This document shows, piece after piece, positions 21,151 through 33,306 of a DNA stretch of 64,000 nucleotides (its first letter is position 1; the number at the start of each line of letters is the position of its first letter). Both the position numbers and the translations under genes were made by a program. The notes below the pieces were generated by a model. It did not search any database, was not told the DNA's origin, and saw only the letters and a program-made list of their open reading frames with translations. Source of the DNA: Ophthalmolycus amberensis (taxonomy: Eukaryota; Chordata; Actinopteri; Perciformes; Zoarcidae); contig JAFEUB010001593.1 in the NCBI GenBank assembly GCA_024529925.1, positions 518,501-582,500 of the forward strand. Reading direction: 5' to 3'.

Positions 21151-24046
21151 GTGGTGTTTGACGAGTTGGGAGAGAGAATGTGTTGTTGGTCTGTCAGACA
21201 AACTTTAACTGTGGTTTGTGCCGATGAGGGGGTGGATTTGTTGATGACGATTATTACTAATGAATAAAAGGTTGTAACTGTTTGGAAGAAACTGACTGAA
21301 TTGTAATTAGTTGTAATATGGATATCCTACATGTAGAGACTATGCAAGACAGTTTATTTTGAAAGAACAATGTTGCAGAAACAAGCAGCATGGCTGACTC
21401 ATTCTCAAATGACATCCTTTAGCTACATTCCAACAGAATATGTTTTATTATAGATTGATCAAAATACAACCAGAGCATCTGATAGTTAATCCCATATTTG
21501 GACTGCATGCTCTAGCTAAGATTCCAACATCTTTTACTCAGTAAATGCCCAATCAAAACCACCTCAGGCCACAGCAGTCCCAGGTGAATTAAAGTCCTTG
21601 TTAAGCATCAGGCCAGTGTTTCCTCCTGTTTGTGTATTAACATGCAGGCTGTCAGTGAAGCTGTTGATCCTCTACAACTCAGCCCAGTGCATAAATACTG
21701 AACATTCACTATGAGCCCGCCTCTACATGAAGTTCTTATCAAAGGGTTCATTCCGTCAGCTAAGCACTATATTCTCTATATGACCTGTGGCCTGCCACCA
21801 CTTATCATATTATCATCTTACTATTATTATTATTATTATTATCATATACAGTGTGTATAAATGAAACAGCTGCAGTATGAGGATAATTATATATTATATG
21901 ATGTATCATTCTCTCCCTTTCCCTCATCTCACACCTCATGATTACGTGGTTTACTGTTCACAAACACGTTATCCTCCCACTCTGCTCTGATTGGTGTGTG
22001 TTTCCGCTCTTCTATCGTGGATATAACACGCTAACTGTTCAAACATAACTTCACAGCTGCTTGTTTGTGCGGGAATCTGAGAAATCTGAAATGTCCTGGC
22101 TGAAGTAAAGGATTCCTAGTAAAGCTTTTTCACATTTTCATAGTCAGGATATTAAATGGACCAGTTTTTTTTAACCCTTCGCCATTAAATCAAATATGTG
22201 TTTCATATCACCTGTTCAGACAGTATAATCACATCAAAATTGTAAAAGAAGAAAACATTGTTTATGGCCAATGGAATGGAAATATAAATCGGCTGACTGA
22301 AGCGTGACACCTGCTCCTCTGAGGAAGTCTCATACTGGGAGAGTCTGGTGGGTCCAGGATGACCTCATCAACCAGGAGCATCATCAGGTCACTCAGATGG
22401 TCTGTAAAACATTCCGTGTTTAACTGCAGAAACATTTGAGTGAAGAAGAAGCAGGTATTTAACAGGGTCTGTGGCGACCACATCACTAATATCAAGTGAT
22501 TACAGTGTGACGAGGAAAAGGACTTAGCAAGGTGTTGAACCCCATAAAGGGACCAGTGGTAGGTGCTCCAGCCGTAGTTAAGGACATTTGCTAAAGTGTT
22601 TTTGTGATGTTTATTTTAGTATTTATAGTTGGCGTATTCACATTAATACAATTGCGCATGAATGCATCATTCTGGCAGGCAATACATTTAGACTTTACAA
22701 AGCTGCATTCCAACACAGGCTTTTGAAACAAAGACATGATAAATACATATTCATATTCATGGGAAACCTGACACAAAAGTAGCTGTTTGCAGTTTTAATC
22801 TGCAATGTTGACCAGCTGGGGGCGCCCTACATCAAGACTGAGGGAAAGCGCTTGGTTGACCTGCTGCTACATGTACACAGCAGCTACATACTCAGTATAT
22901 GAATATAAAACAAAAAGAGTGACCTTTTCTTTTTCTAAATGCAAATTCACTCTAGGACAAGTGATATAGCAGATTATTCGGGTAATGAGTTCCTTCTTCC
23001 ACAGAAATGAGACTAACATGAGGAGGATGGTTAGGAGGAGAGGGATAGAGACAGTGGGCATTCCTGACACAGAGAGAGAGAGAGGGAGGGAGTGTATGGT
23101 GGGGACAGAGTGTGAGAGAGCTAAAGCCTGTATGCAAAACCTGGCTCTCATAAAGCGCGAACCTTCTTTCTAGCTTTCTAGTTGGGTCCGACTGTGGCTC
23201 TTCGTCTTTCTGCCTTGAAGCGCTGTGCTGCTGCAGAGTCCGTCCAACGGCTCTTCTCTACAGGAATGTCTCCCACAGTCAAAAGCCCAGAGTGCACCCC
23301 GCTGCTGTGCCACTGCAAAGTTGCCTGCACCAACAACACTTTGTTGTTGATGTTTGGATGCAAGGTAGGTTGCAGACCACTCTGTTTGCTTCAGAGGAAC
23401 ACTAGGATGTTGACAGTTGCTCATTTGAAGTAGTAGTGTACGAGAGTATTATCCTGTGCTGCTCTCTGTGTTATTGTTTGCTATAGTGCTTGATGGAAGA
23501 GAATCCTATGGGATGAGGAGTCCACTGTTGCTTGTGTTTGTCAATAAAATGTCAAGTGAGGAAATGATTTAATTTTTTTGAAAAGCAGTGCTAGCCCAGT
23601 TTTGTTTTCCTATCTGCATCCCTCAAAGCTGTATGAATGCTTACTGGGGCTTGATGAGGCCATACTTACAGCTCCTGTTATATTTCTGCATCCATGTACC
23701 ACCCTTCATTCATCGCTGTTACAGGCATTTAATGTGCTGTTATCGTAGATTTGTTCATTTTTAACAGGAGCTCGGTTTCATTCGCCCGCAATTAGCGAAC
23801 CGCCCCAGCAAAGGATGTGTTCATTCCAAACGCAGCCTTTTTGTATTCAATGTATCTAGCTAGCAACATGTCGGCTGGTTTACTACAACGGTATGAAACC
23901 AATAAAAACTGATTTTGCTGTGATTTAATTGCAATAAACAGATCAAAAGGATGCTGAAATAACGATATAATGATGTTGATTTGTAAAAAGTCTTTGTATT
24001 GAAACTGTATGTAATTGCGCCACACAAAAGGTTTGCTTTGCGTTTT
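21151..24046. other. Mostly unannotated; short ATT microsatellite at 21822-21842
   Basis: No supported gene. It contains a (TTA)n run at about 21822-21842, a GAGAGA run near 23070, and two splice-like intervals discussed separately (22308-22424 minus, 23264-23364 plus). The rest looks like non-coding host DNA. Confidence 0.4.
23264..23364 (+). other. Possible internal exon, unidentified
   Basis: The interval is preceded by CTCTTCTCTACAG and followed by GTAGGT, good acceptor and donor contexts. One frame gives a Cys-rich peptide (PLLCHCKVACTNNTLLLMF) with no stop. I do not recognise the protein. It could be a chance match; no partner exons were found. Confidence 0.2.
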
Positions 24047-24050
24047 ACGT

Positions 24051-25568
24051 TGTTGGGGTCTGGCGCCACCTCCTGGCTGGCTGAGTCCCTCACATGGGTC
24101 TCCACTCTTCACAAGCTGACCTGGGATCTGATCCTTGCCCCCTTGAGATGACCGCCCCTCCTGCCTTCGGCCATAGCTGAGGCGGACGCTTCATTGGCCG
24201 AAAAGCACCCTCCCGCTGTGCGTGCAGGCCCGCTTATAAGCGCCGACGCAGCGAAAATCGGTCTCTTCGCTCTGGACTCCCGTCCGGCCTCTAAGAAGAA
24301 CCACAGAGGACCCGATCGACCTCACCCCCCCCCCTCATCTCAGCACGCACGTGCCATTTCGCTGGCCGAAACCGACCACGTCTATTCTGAGTTTAAGGCC
24401 TTGGCCCGCGAGAGCGCATCCCTCCCGCGATCCGCTCCCCGCCTTTCGTGTACACGCAACGGTACCAGGAAGACCAAAACCTCTTCCTTCACCGATCATT
24501 ACCGGGAGATACGAACCGACACGTGTCTCAGCCGACGTTGAAAACCACAGGCCCCCCTCTCTGCAGCGAGCCGGGCCGAAACCGCAGCCGCTCACCAGCG
24601 ACGCCGAAAGAAGCAGCAGCCTCACGCCTTTTGTTTTCTTCTGGAGGAAGAAAAATCATTCATCGACAAACACTCTACAATGTTGCAACGAAGCGTCTCA
24701 AAGTAAGAGTCACGGTGTCTGGGCGTAGCTTAGCTTAAATTAACTTAAGTTTAATTCAGGTCATTCATTTATATGTTATTATTCCCGTGTTTTTGTCGTG
24801 TTAAGTCATTGTTTTCGTTTTGCTGAGAGATTGCGCAATCGTCGACGGACCGCATACACATAGAGCTCCGGATTGTGGGTGAAAACTCTCACCTATTGTT
24901 CCAACACACGTGTGCGCCGACACACGTGATCACACATAGCTGACCCCCCCTCCGCCATTTTGTCTAAGTCACTCGACTCCGCCATCTGGTGGTAGGTTTT
25001 AGCTGTAGTTCTATAAGGCCCCTCCCCTTTTACACACGTGACTACACACAGCCTCCCCCTCCCTTTTTTGTCACTCGACGCCGCCATCTTTGTAGTTTTC
25101 GACTGTAGTTTCAAGACCCCCCTTCCTTTTCACACACACACACACACATACTTGTATACATACATCCTCACCCATTTTATTCATTTGTTTAGATATTAGG
25201 CACATACAATTGTATGATAGCGTTGTTGGTTGTGATATTAATTGATCTGATCACTTATTATTTCGATTTAATAAATTCTGTTATATTTTAAAGAGCAGTC
25301 GTTTGTGATTACTTGTGCATATGTGTGTAATAAGATCTGGATGTAGTGGCCCGTGTACGAACTTAATGCACTGTCACTTTGAATGTGTAGTCGCACCCGA
25401 CTTGAGACTTAGTTTATCGTTTGGTTATTAGTCCCTGTTTACAGGGTGGTGCCCCGTTGTTATTAATAATCATTAATAATTGTTACTTACATTAATAATT
25501 CTATTGATGTCAAGAATTCAGTTTCTTAAATGCTGATAACCCAAACACGCCCCTCTACGTTCCCAACA
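24051..25568 (+). mobile_element. Solo LTR, family A, copy 2
   Basis: The ends TGTTGGGGTC and GTTCCCAACA are of TG...CA type with short inverted repeats, flanked by the 4-bp duplication ACGT (24047-24050, 25569-25572). Homologous to 3671-5669 in inverse orientation. A CTTATAAG box lies at about 24235 and an AATAAA at about 25272, which suggests + as the sense strand. No internal region remains. ORFs within it are not coding. Confidence 0.88.
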
Positions 25569-25572
25569 ACGT

Positions 25573-28500
25573 GAACTACAGATATTTCAGTCTTTCCCTG
25601 GGTTGAAGGGTTGAGGGTTTGGGTTTGTTTGTGCATTGAGCTACTGCTGATAGTACACTACTGCCTGCATGCTGCACTGCTACTTCCTACCTGTGAAGCC
25701 AGAAGTGTTGATAATGACTGTGTGGTAAGATAATGTTGCCAAACATTGATGAACTTGATGTTCAGTACTTTTTATCAAATTTGAGATGAGATACATTCCA
25801 TAGCATGTTAAGAAGAATAGCTGAGTAAACATGAACTGACATTATCTCTTACTTAGGATGCACATTGACACAGGTGTAGTGGTTTGGTGAGGAGATGTAG
25901 GTGCATTTAATAACGCTGAGGAAAGCCTTTTCTTTACTTTGTCAGGTCTGTATCACTATACGACACCAGAAACCCTGCCGCTGGAAGAGTGGCAGACAAG
26001 TTGAGCATGCCAGTGCGTCTGCTGTTATGAGACCGATGTTGCACATCAGTGATGACATTTGTACAAACAGTCTAATGGCTTTGTTTAAATGTAAGAACTG
26101 ACACATGACATTGATTCCACACAGTGAGCGTTACGGATGACATTACATACATATAGGGGACAAACGAGCACTGGTATTGGATTCTTCCATTTATTCAATT
26201 CATTGACTATCATTTCATTGGGTATCAAACCCGAGTACCAATCAGATAAATGAGCTGTGTGACTCACTATGTCGGACAGACGGGGATCATTCTTTACGTG
26301 TAATGCAACACCAGGCTAAACGTAAGTATGAGTCATGACTTTGGAATGCAAAATGTCACAGATTAATACATAAGTATAAAGGTATCAGATATGATATCAG
26401 ATACCAGATTGGCCCATTGACACCAAAACATGATCCAGTCATATTGGACCAGTCAGTATGCTGCATCCCTATTGGATTGGTAGTCAGTATAGCATTATGG
26501 GGACAAAGAGAATATTTTAGTTTTCTTTTAATTACCAAACTTTGAGAAGCAGGTACAATGACTCCTACGTGTATGCCACACTGACATGTCTCAGAAAACA
26601 GGAAAGACTGAAAAAGACAGGTTAGGATAAAAGTTCATGTTTTCTGGAGTCAAATAACAGGCAAACATATCTGAGAAGGGGCGGGGCTCAGGATCAGCAA
26701 TCCAAGACTCAGGCAGTAAAAGGCGAAGGTGGAAGAAAAGGAGACAATCTGGCAGGGAATGAATGGTGATGGGCCGGTATGATGAGGGGAAAGGGAAGCA
26801 GCTGAGTGGGGGAGCGGGGAGGTCAGGTGACGTGGCAGGAAAGGGGTCACTGCAGGGCAGGAGGGAGTGGCTGCCTCTGAAGTGACAGGCGGGTTAGTAT
26901 GTGGCAGGGGAACAGTGCAGTCAACAGAATTAATGGGAAACAGAAGTCATTTCGCTTCAGTGAGTTATTCATGGCTCTTACTGTGAATCACTCTCAGCTC
27001 TTAGGTCTTTCTAACTGTGGTTTCTCAGTACAGCTTCACGGACGTGACAATTATTCAAATGTTCCTCGTAATCACTTCAAATATGTGCGCTGATTCTCCT
27101 GACTGATACAGCTTCAACAGTCAAGCTGTGCACTGAGGTCTGTTGTCTCTCCCCATCTTTTCTGTGCCCTCTACTTACATCCACTGGTTTTGAAATGAAT
27201 GGACGTGTTTCTCTGCATCAGTCAGTTTAAAAGTAGGTGTTAATATATTTCTTGCTGTGATCACTGTTTCCTTCTTTAACTGTTCTGAGATCTGCTTTCA
27301 TGTCACTGGAGTTGAATATTGCTCTGATGCCACTGAGATTACATTTCCTCTTCCAGCCCTTATCATCACGTACAGGCTTTTATAGAATTTACATATGCAA
27401 AATCTCTCTTGTACAGTGCCTATAATATGATTTAGAACACATACCGAGATGAAAACGTATCAAGAATCAAAAGGCATCAACTACAGTAAATCTAATTCCC
27501 AGACTATAGAACTATTCCATGTAATCCCATGAATAACAATCACTGGAAAAACACCCAGACAGTCAGTGAGTACAAAATCCATTACTCACCTGAAAAGAGT
27601 TTGACACGCTGAAGCTAAAAACAAACATTAGATGACAACAGATGTGTGTGTTTGACTATAAAAGAGAGAAAAGCAGAGGGCAGGTGCTTTTCTTTTTCCC
27701 ACAGCTCAGCTCTCCCTCCTACTGTCCGGAGGAATTAGGACTGTAGCAGAGAATGGGGGAAGAGAGTCTAACTGTAGATATATAAAGCCACAGAAAGAGG
27801 TCAGTGCACACAACGGCTGGGAGATTCCACACTAAATCTGCACAGAGGCTCTGAATCGGCCCTTGGCCATGCCAACCCACATTTCCATCTCATCTGGATT
27901 CTGCTGTAGTGAACATCATAGAGAAGGGATCCTCTCAGTGGAGCATGACAGCACCACACGTGAGCAGTGATGCTCTGCACACAGCTCAGCCCGACCAGCC
28001 TTCTACAAACCCCAACGTTGAGAGGCTTTGCACTACAGCAGGAGAGTGTGCAGTGTTTATGGTGTGCTGACTTCATCAAGAAAAGGAATTGGTTAATTAT
28101 GTTGATCGCCAAGAAGTGCAAAATTAGCAACTTGACATGATGAATGAAACATCATTTTCTTCTTTGAGTACTGTGAAGTGTGACTAATGTGAGATTTCCT
28201 CGAGCTGCACATCAAAATACATGACGAACATGTTACTAATAATGATATGCATCATACACTAATGTATTACTTATAATGCATGTGTTGTTGCCGAGCTAAC
28301 AAAAACCTTTTTATACCATTATTTTCTATTTGTATAGATTTCGACACAAACGTATCAAAACATGATTAAATGATCTCCTTCAACCCCTCGCTTCCTTTTC
28401 TGTATTCCAGACTACACTTTAATCTGAAATGAAAAAGGAGAATTCCATCTCATTATTGTGTCTTTTGATTTACTTTGCACAACAGCTGGATTCTTGCAAC

Positions 28501-28635
28501 GTCACAAGATCATGTGTGAATCGCAGCATCACATATCGCACCAAAATCCATCTTGCCAAGCTTCAAGTAATGCGTTTGTGTGGCTTAGGTGTGTGTGAGA
28601 CCATGCAGTGAGACAAGTGTTTGTTCTAAACAACA
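25573..28635. other. No feature recognised
   Basis: About 3 kb without a supported gene, terminal repeat or tandem array. Short ORFs on both strands lack motifs. Confidence 0.4.
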
Positions 28636-29091
28636 ATGGCGACTCCCAAAGAGGTTAGTAAAGGTGCTGCAAAAGCATCAGTTCTGTCACAACTGGACAG
28701 TATTCCTTCATTGATGGAAGAGCAAAGAATGACACTGAAGGCTTTTGTTGATGGAAAACATGTTTTCTCTGGAGAAAGATGTGACGAGAGTTTGATGAAC
28801 TGATGGTTCATTCAATCACCGGCCCCGTATCTTTTGCCTGCCCTTTTCAAAACAGTTTACAATAACTGCTGCTTTGGATGAATTTTGTGTAGAACCTGTT
28901 GAAGAAATCATTCAAGTCCACTTCAGAAGTTGCTGTGGTGTTGTGAGTTCATGAGAGCATGCCGGCAAACTGGTGACCTCACAGACACAGATCTGTGCCG
29001 GTGGGTTGATCCCCGAACAAATGAAGAAAGAAGCATTTTATACAGGGAGCCAGAGCAGTGGTTAGACTGTATGTCAATACTAGGATACAGA
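28636..29091 (+). other. Possible coding remnant(s), unidentified
   Basis: An ATG in fair context at 28636 opens a 55-codon frame (MATPKEVSKGAAKASVLSQL, then IPSLMEEQRMTLKAF). The EEQ-x4-LKAF-x2-GK pattern faintly resembles the N-terminus of RecQ-like helicases that are multicopy in fish, but no Walker motif follows. At about 28925-29091 a second frame (CEFMRACRQTGDLTDTDLC, then RTNEERSILYREPEQWLDC) lies between CCACTTCAG and GTAAGG splice-like sites. Either could be a decayed retrogene or mobile-element ORF. Confidence 0.25.
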
Positions 29092-29109
29092 GGTAAGGGG
29101 AGACGATGA

Positions 29110-30539
29110 CAAAGGGCAGGGAGGGGGTTATTCACATTCAGAGCCGCAGGAAGGGCACACAGTTGGCATTTGGTCGATCAAGGGGTCGACACAGCAGGGG
29201 CCTGAAGTAGCACCGAGGCGTCATTTGGTTAGGAAGTCTGGCCCCAATGTGTATTCTTCATCAAACCTTTCAGAGTTTAAAACAGCCCTTTGCATTGCTC
29301 TGATAAATATCATTATTGTCCTCTCTCTGCTTCTGCTTAGTTTAACAAACACATTTAAGGCTTCATCCAGAGGTCAGATGCCCTCCTCCTCCACCTCTCT
29401 CTCTCTCTCTCTACCTGGAGCATTAGTCACGCACCGTTAAAGTATAAATCCGTTCTATGTGCTCCACTACGTTCACTTGGAACTCATCATGCCTCAGTGC
29501 CATGACTTAGTTTTGCTGTTGTAGCCTTACAACAAACTACTGCTAAAGTAGCTTGGGGGAGGCAGTATGATGCACTCTTGCTCTGTGATGTACTCTTGGT
29601 TTGTACTGGTGGTAAATCATTTTAGTAAAACAATTAAAATAAGTGTGCTTTCGACATATGCTGCCTGCTTTATTGAGCATGTACTTTTGGGACACTGGCG
29701 GCATCCACTCCAGGGCACAAAATGGGCTTTTAAGATTTACTGCACCATTTGGTGCATCTATTACAAATGTAATAATAACCACTGCAACATTTTCTTTTTT
29801 TATGACAGTTCAAATATGAGGAAATAATCAATGTCCTTTCTTTAAATTTGATCAAAAACAGATTTGTAAATAGCTTTGGAACCACGTAATGGAAAACATT
29901 TATTTAATTCATGAGACTTTAAGAATGAGTAGAATTTTAAAGTGTAACAATATAATTTGAGCCTGTAGAGTGTTTTATATGGCCATAGGAAGATTTCACA
30001 TATTCAACAAGACATATGATGTGTAATAAATTGTTACTGTAAGGTAAGTATTATTTTGTCTTTTTGGCCGCTATATGTTCAGGTACCGTGCCAAAAGCAC
30101 ACTGCTGCTGTGCTGCTCTGTCTTGTCTCTTTGTGCGCTGTCAGTGTCTTCTTTTCGCGCTGCAACGTTAACAGTTATACATTTATTTTTCATTGCATGA
30201 GAAGATGGATGTGTGTCGTGAGAGTGAGAAAAGTTTCAGCTGTGTGAGTCTCACAGTCAATGCGGGAGCGTTAGCAGCGCTGCACAACATATGTACCAAG
30301 TTATAGTACACTAGTGCAAATAGAGCTGAGAATTACATGCACAGCTCAAAGTTTTCATACCTTGTTTATGCACATGGTATTTCAAGCCCTGCAAACGTAC
30401 ATCCAGACCAAAAGGTCCTTTTCTTTACCCATTAACAGAACTTACTTGTACTGCACAGCAGAATAAATATATAGCAAGAATCTAAAACAGAAAATAGTTC
30501 TGCAGCTAAAATAATGGGGTTGTAGTTATTAGAAAATAA
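29110..30539. other. No feature recognised
   Basis: A short CT run at 29397-29412. No gene or repeat structure supported. Confidence 0.4.
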
Positions 30540-30745
30540 ATGAAACTGTCACTGAGCCTGGTGCCAGATACTGCTTGCAGCAGTATCTGGCAGCATGCAG
30601 AACAATCTGTGGCTGGGGTGATTGGAGTCTCTGATGACCCTGTTGGCCTTCTTCCCTCACCGCTAGGTGTAGAGGTCTTCCATCGATAGCAGCTCTGCCC
30701 TGGTGATCTGCTGGGCCGTTTCCACCACCCTCTGTAGAGCCTTAT
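30540..30745 (-). mobile_element. L2/Rex1-type LINE fragment, part 1 (split by solo LTR)
   Basis: The minus strand reads KALQRVVETAQQITRAELLS-MEDLY at about 30740-30665, matching the post-RT segment of Jockey-group LINEs (compare GRLQRIIRSAERVIGCNLPS in the element at 1570-1625). The rest of the LINE is at 31180-31750. The interruption is a solo LTR with an exact target duplication. Confidence 0.65.
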
Positions 30746-31174
30746 TGTCACGGTTTAGGCTTTGCCCCCTGTGTTCCTGTGTCTCAGTGTCTGTGTGTGT
30801 GTTTCCTCTGATTACACTCATCCTACCCACCTGCCCAGTCCACCCAGCTGCCTTCAATCTTCTCATCACCCCACACATATATACTCCCCTGCTTTCCCTG
30901 TTCTGGTTGTCAGATCGTCCTTGTCCGTTCCCCTGTCTGTTCCAGTCTTGTGTCTCCCTCGTGTTTGCGCGATGCTCCAGCGTTTGCTCCTGGTTTGTTT
31001 CTATGCCTTTTTGTGACTTTGGATTTTTTGTATTCTGTTTGGATTTTTGCCCGCTCCCTGTTGGAGTCGCTTTGAGTTTGTTTGTGACTTTTTAAGTAGA
31101 GAACTTTAAGTTTAAACTCGTCTCCAGTGTCTGTGGCTGCACTTGAGTCTCCGATCTGCCCCACGGGCGTGACA
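30746..31174. mobile_element. Solo LTR, family B (Gypsy-like)
   Basis: The ends TGTCACGG and CGTGACA are inverted, with the exact 5-bp duplication CTTAT at 30741-30745 and 31175-31179, typical of Gypsy-type integration. The body is T/C-rich with TTTGTGACTTTGGATTTTTT, a common look of fish Gypsy LTRs. No internal region, so solo. The ORF 30703-31095 across it is not a gene. Confidence 0.88.
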
Positions 31175-31179
31175 CTTAT

Positions 31180-31750
31180 GGTTGATGGCAGCGCAACTGC
31201 CACACCAGGCAATGATGCAGCCGGTCAGGATACTTTCAATAATGAACCTGTAGAAGTTTCCAGGACTCAGCCAGTAGAGAAGGAACATACCGTTTTTCTC
31301 GCTGTCTTGTTATTGTGTCAGTGTGGTGAGTCAAGGTCAGTTCCTTGCTGATATGAACCCCGCAGAACCTGAAGCTGCTGACTCTCTCTACCGTTGTCTC
31401 AGTGATGAGGATGATGGGGCATGTCCTACTCTTTATTGTTTCCTGTAGTCTACATCAGATCCTATGATTTGCTAGAATTGAGTAATTGGTAATTGGTAAT
31501 CAGGCCAATGACAGCCGTGTCGTCAGCAAACTTTTTGATGGAGTTGTGTGTATCCAGGCAGTCGTGTTTGAGCAACGAGGTACAAGAGAGGACTTAACAT
31601 GCAGCTTTAAGGGTCACCGGTGTTTAGAGTCGGGGTGGAGGATGTGGTAGTGCTCATCTGCACAGCCTGGGGTCTGCCCGTCAGGAAGTTCAGGATCCAG
31701 TCAAAGTGGGCAGTGTTGAGTCTCAGGTCTCTGAGCTTCATGTTACCATA
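31180..31750 (-). mobile_element. L2/Rex1-type LINE fragment, part 2
   Basis: The minus strand at 31740-31610 reads MKLRDLRLNTAHFDWILNFL-TGRPQAVQM...LNTGDP, the RT segment that precedes the PQGC motif. It is degraded. It continues the element begun at 30540. Confidence 0.65.
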
Positions 31751-31994
31751 GTCACTGTAGCGCATGTAGATGGGGCGTCCAGTAGCTCCCATAAACGTTG
31801 CTACATTTACGACAAAAAATAACTCAACATTGGAAAGTGCAGCAGATTTTGAGACCATCACTGTCCACGAAATCTTTTGACCATCCAGTTAGACCAGCTG
31901 GCCCAAATGCCACCGGAAGCCATGTGACCACCCCAGAAAAGGAGGGAGAATAGTCGGGATAAGAGCAAAGCTAAGCCAGGGCTAGTCCACTACC

Positions 31995-32602
31995 TGTCAC
32001 GGGAGTTCACGGTTAGTACCCAATAGCAAGACCACAGGAGACAGAATCTGGTAAAACTGATTTTATTTGCCAGAGTAATGAGAACGGGAAGGTGTGGAGC
32101 CCGTGGTCCGACACCGGAGGGCAGGCAGATCGACGGTGTGAGTCGTGGCTCGACACCGGAGGGTAGGCAGATAGACGGTGTGAGTCGTGGCTCGACACCG
32201 GAGGGCAGGCAGCTTGACGGTGCAAAGTCCATTAACATAACGGAGGGCACCGGCGGACACCGGAGGCAGGCGCTCGAGGCAGAAGATGATACGGAGTTGA
32301 AGCGGGTGAAAGATGTTACGAACTGACAACCCCAGACTGCAGGACCAGAGTTGATAGAGTGCCAGGGGAATGGTTAGTGGGATCTGAGTCTGGTGCGTCA
32401 GCCTGCAGGAGGTATTCGGCTGGAGTGTCCGCAGCTGTGTACTAATCAGGGGTGTGGCCATGGGAGGTGTCTGGAGGCAGAGGAAAAACACAGAGCACAT
32501 GGCACACAATAACAAACAGGGGAATGACAGAACACATGAGGAGAGATCAGGGGAAACAGAGGTAACACACAACGGGTCAGACAGGGATCCTGGATCCTGA
32601 CA
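31995..32602. mobile_element. Solo LTR, family C, with internal minisatellite
   Basis: The ends TGTCACGGGAG and GATCCTGACA, with the exact 5-bp duplication CTACC at 31990-31994 and 32603-32607. Differs in sequence from family B. Holds a 42-bp tandem repeat. Antisense ORFs (for example 32063-32572 minus) have no motif and follow the repeat. Confidence 0.85.
32109..32224. repeat. 42-bp tandem repeat inside solo LTR C
   Basis: Units start at 32109, 32151 and 32193 with CGACACCGGAGGG; about 2.8 copies. Confidence 0.9.
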
Positions 32603-32607
32603 CTACC

Positions 32608-33240
32608 AGGCCTGCTTCTGGCTATGCCTAGTCACTGGAAAATAAAATGAGTGACGTAAGACTTAGGCTATTGCACTTGACGGGTGGACTGTATACCACG
32701 CCGACATAACTCAAGACTCTGGTAAGAAGAAGGTAAATAGCCATCCCTTGCCCCCACTCAGTTTGTCTCCTGCTCTTTAACATCTCAGCACACAGTAGGG
32801 GGGAACATCAGGTATTTACATTAGAACAATTGATCAGCAGTTTCAAGCTCCCCATTGACCCCTCCAGTCATCCCCTTCCTCTTCTGAGCCTTGTCACACA
32901 AAGACATGTGTCTTTGTTACCTTTGATTATCCCTGGGAATCTTCACACCTAAACATTCTCTGGTCAAAGTGCAACCCCCATTTTGTTACTTCCTCTTATC
33001 AAAGCAAAGGCAGAGATAACCCATATGGTCCTGTTATCACTCTCCTCAGTACACAATCATATGTCGCATATATAGTTTTGTTAGTGAGTAAGGCACATAA
33101 ACTAAATCACAGTAGAAATGTACTAGGACACTACAATTTTCTATCACAACAGTCAGACCATATTTCCCTTTTTCTGCTGCCTACTAACTTCCAGCTGGTT
33201 AAATGAGTGAAACCATGAGAAACGAATAGTTTGGACAGAT
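32608..33240. other. No feature recognised
   Basis: No coding structure supported. It could contain decayed LINE sequence, because a LINE fragment resumes at about 33240. Confidence 0.35.
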
Positions 33241-33298
33241 GAAACTACAGCTCCTCTACGGGACTGAATCTAAGGATCTCTCAAATGGACCACTTCCA
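33241..33298 (-). mobile_element. L2-type LINE fragment, RT side of the hAT insertion
   Basis: A short continuation of the minus-strand LINE at 34040-35000, placed on the other side of the hAT element at 33307-34031. Its coding identity is weak on its own and rests on the exact hAT duplication. Confidence 0.4.
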
Positions 33299-33306
33299 CT
33301 GGGCAG

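Noticed and set aside
22308..22424. Minus-strand interval with TTTCTGCAG acceptor, AGCAG|GTGTCA donor and open frame TECFTDHLSDLMMLLVDEVI
   Set aside because: Looks exon-like, but the donor is weak, no family is recognised and no partner exon was found.
24194..24738. Overlapping ORFs of 96-125 codons
   Set aside because: Lie inside the family A solo LTR; GC-rich U3/R region, not conserved as a frame in the copy at 3671-5669.
30703..31095. 130-codon Cys/Phe-rich + ORF
   Set aside because: Crosses the boundary of solo LTR B and the LINE fragment, so it cannot be a single real gene.
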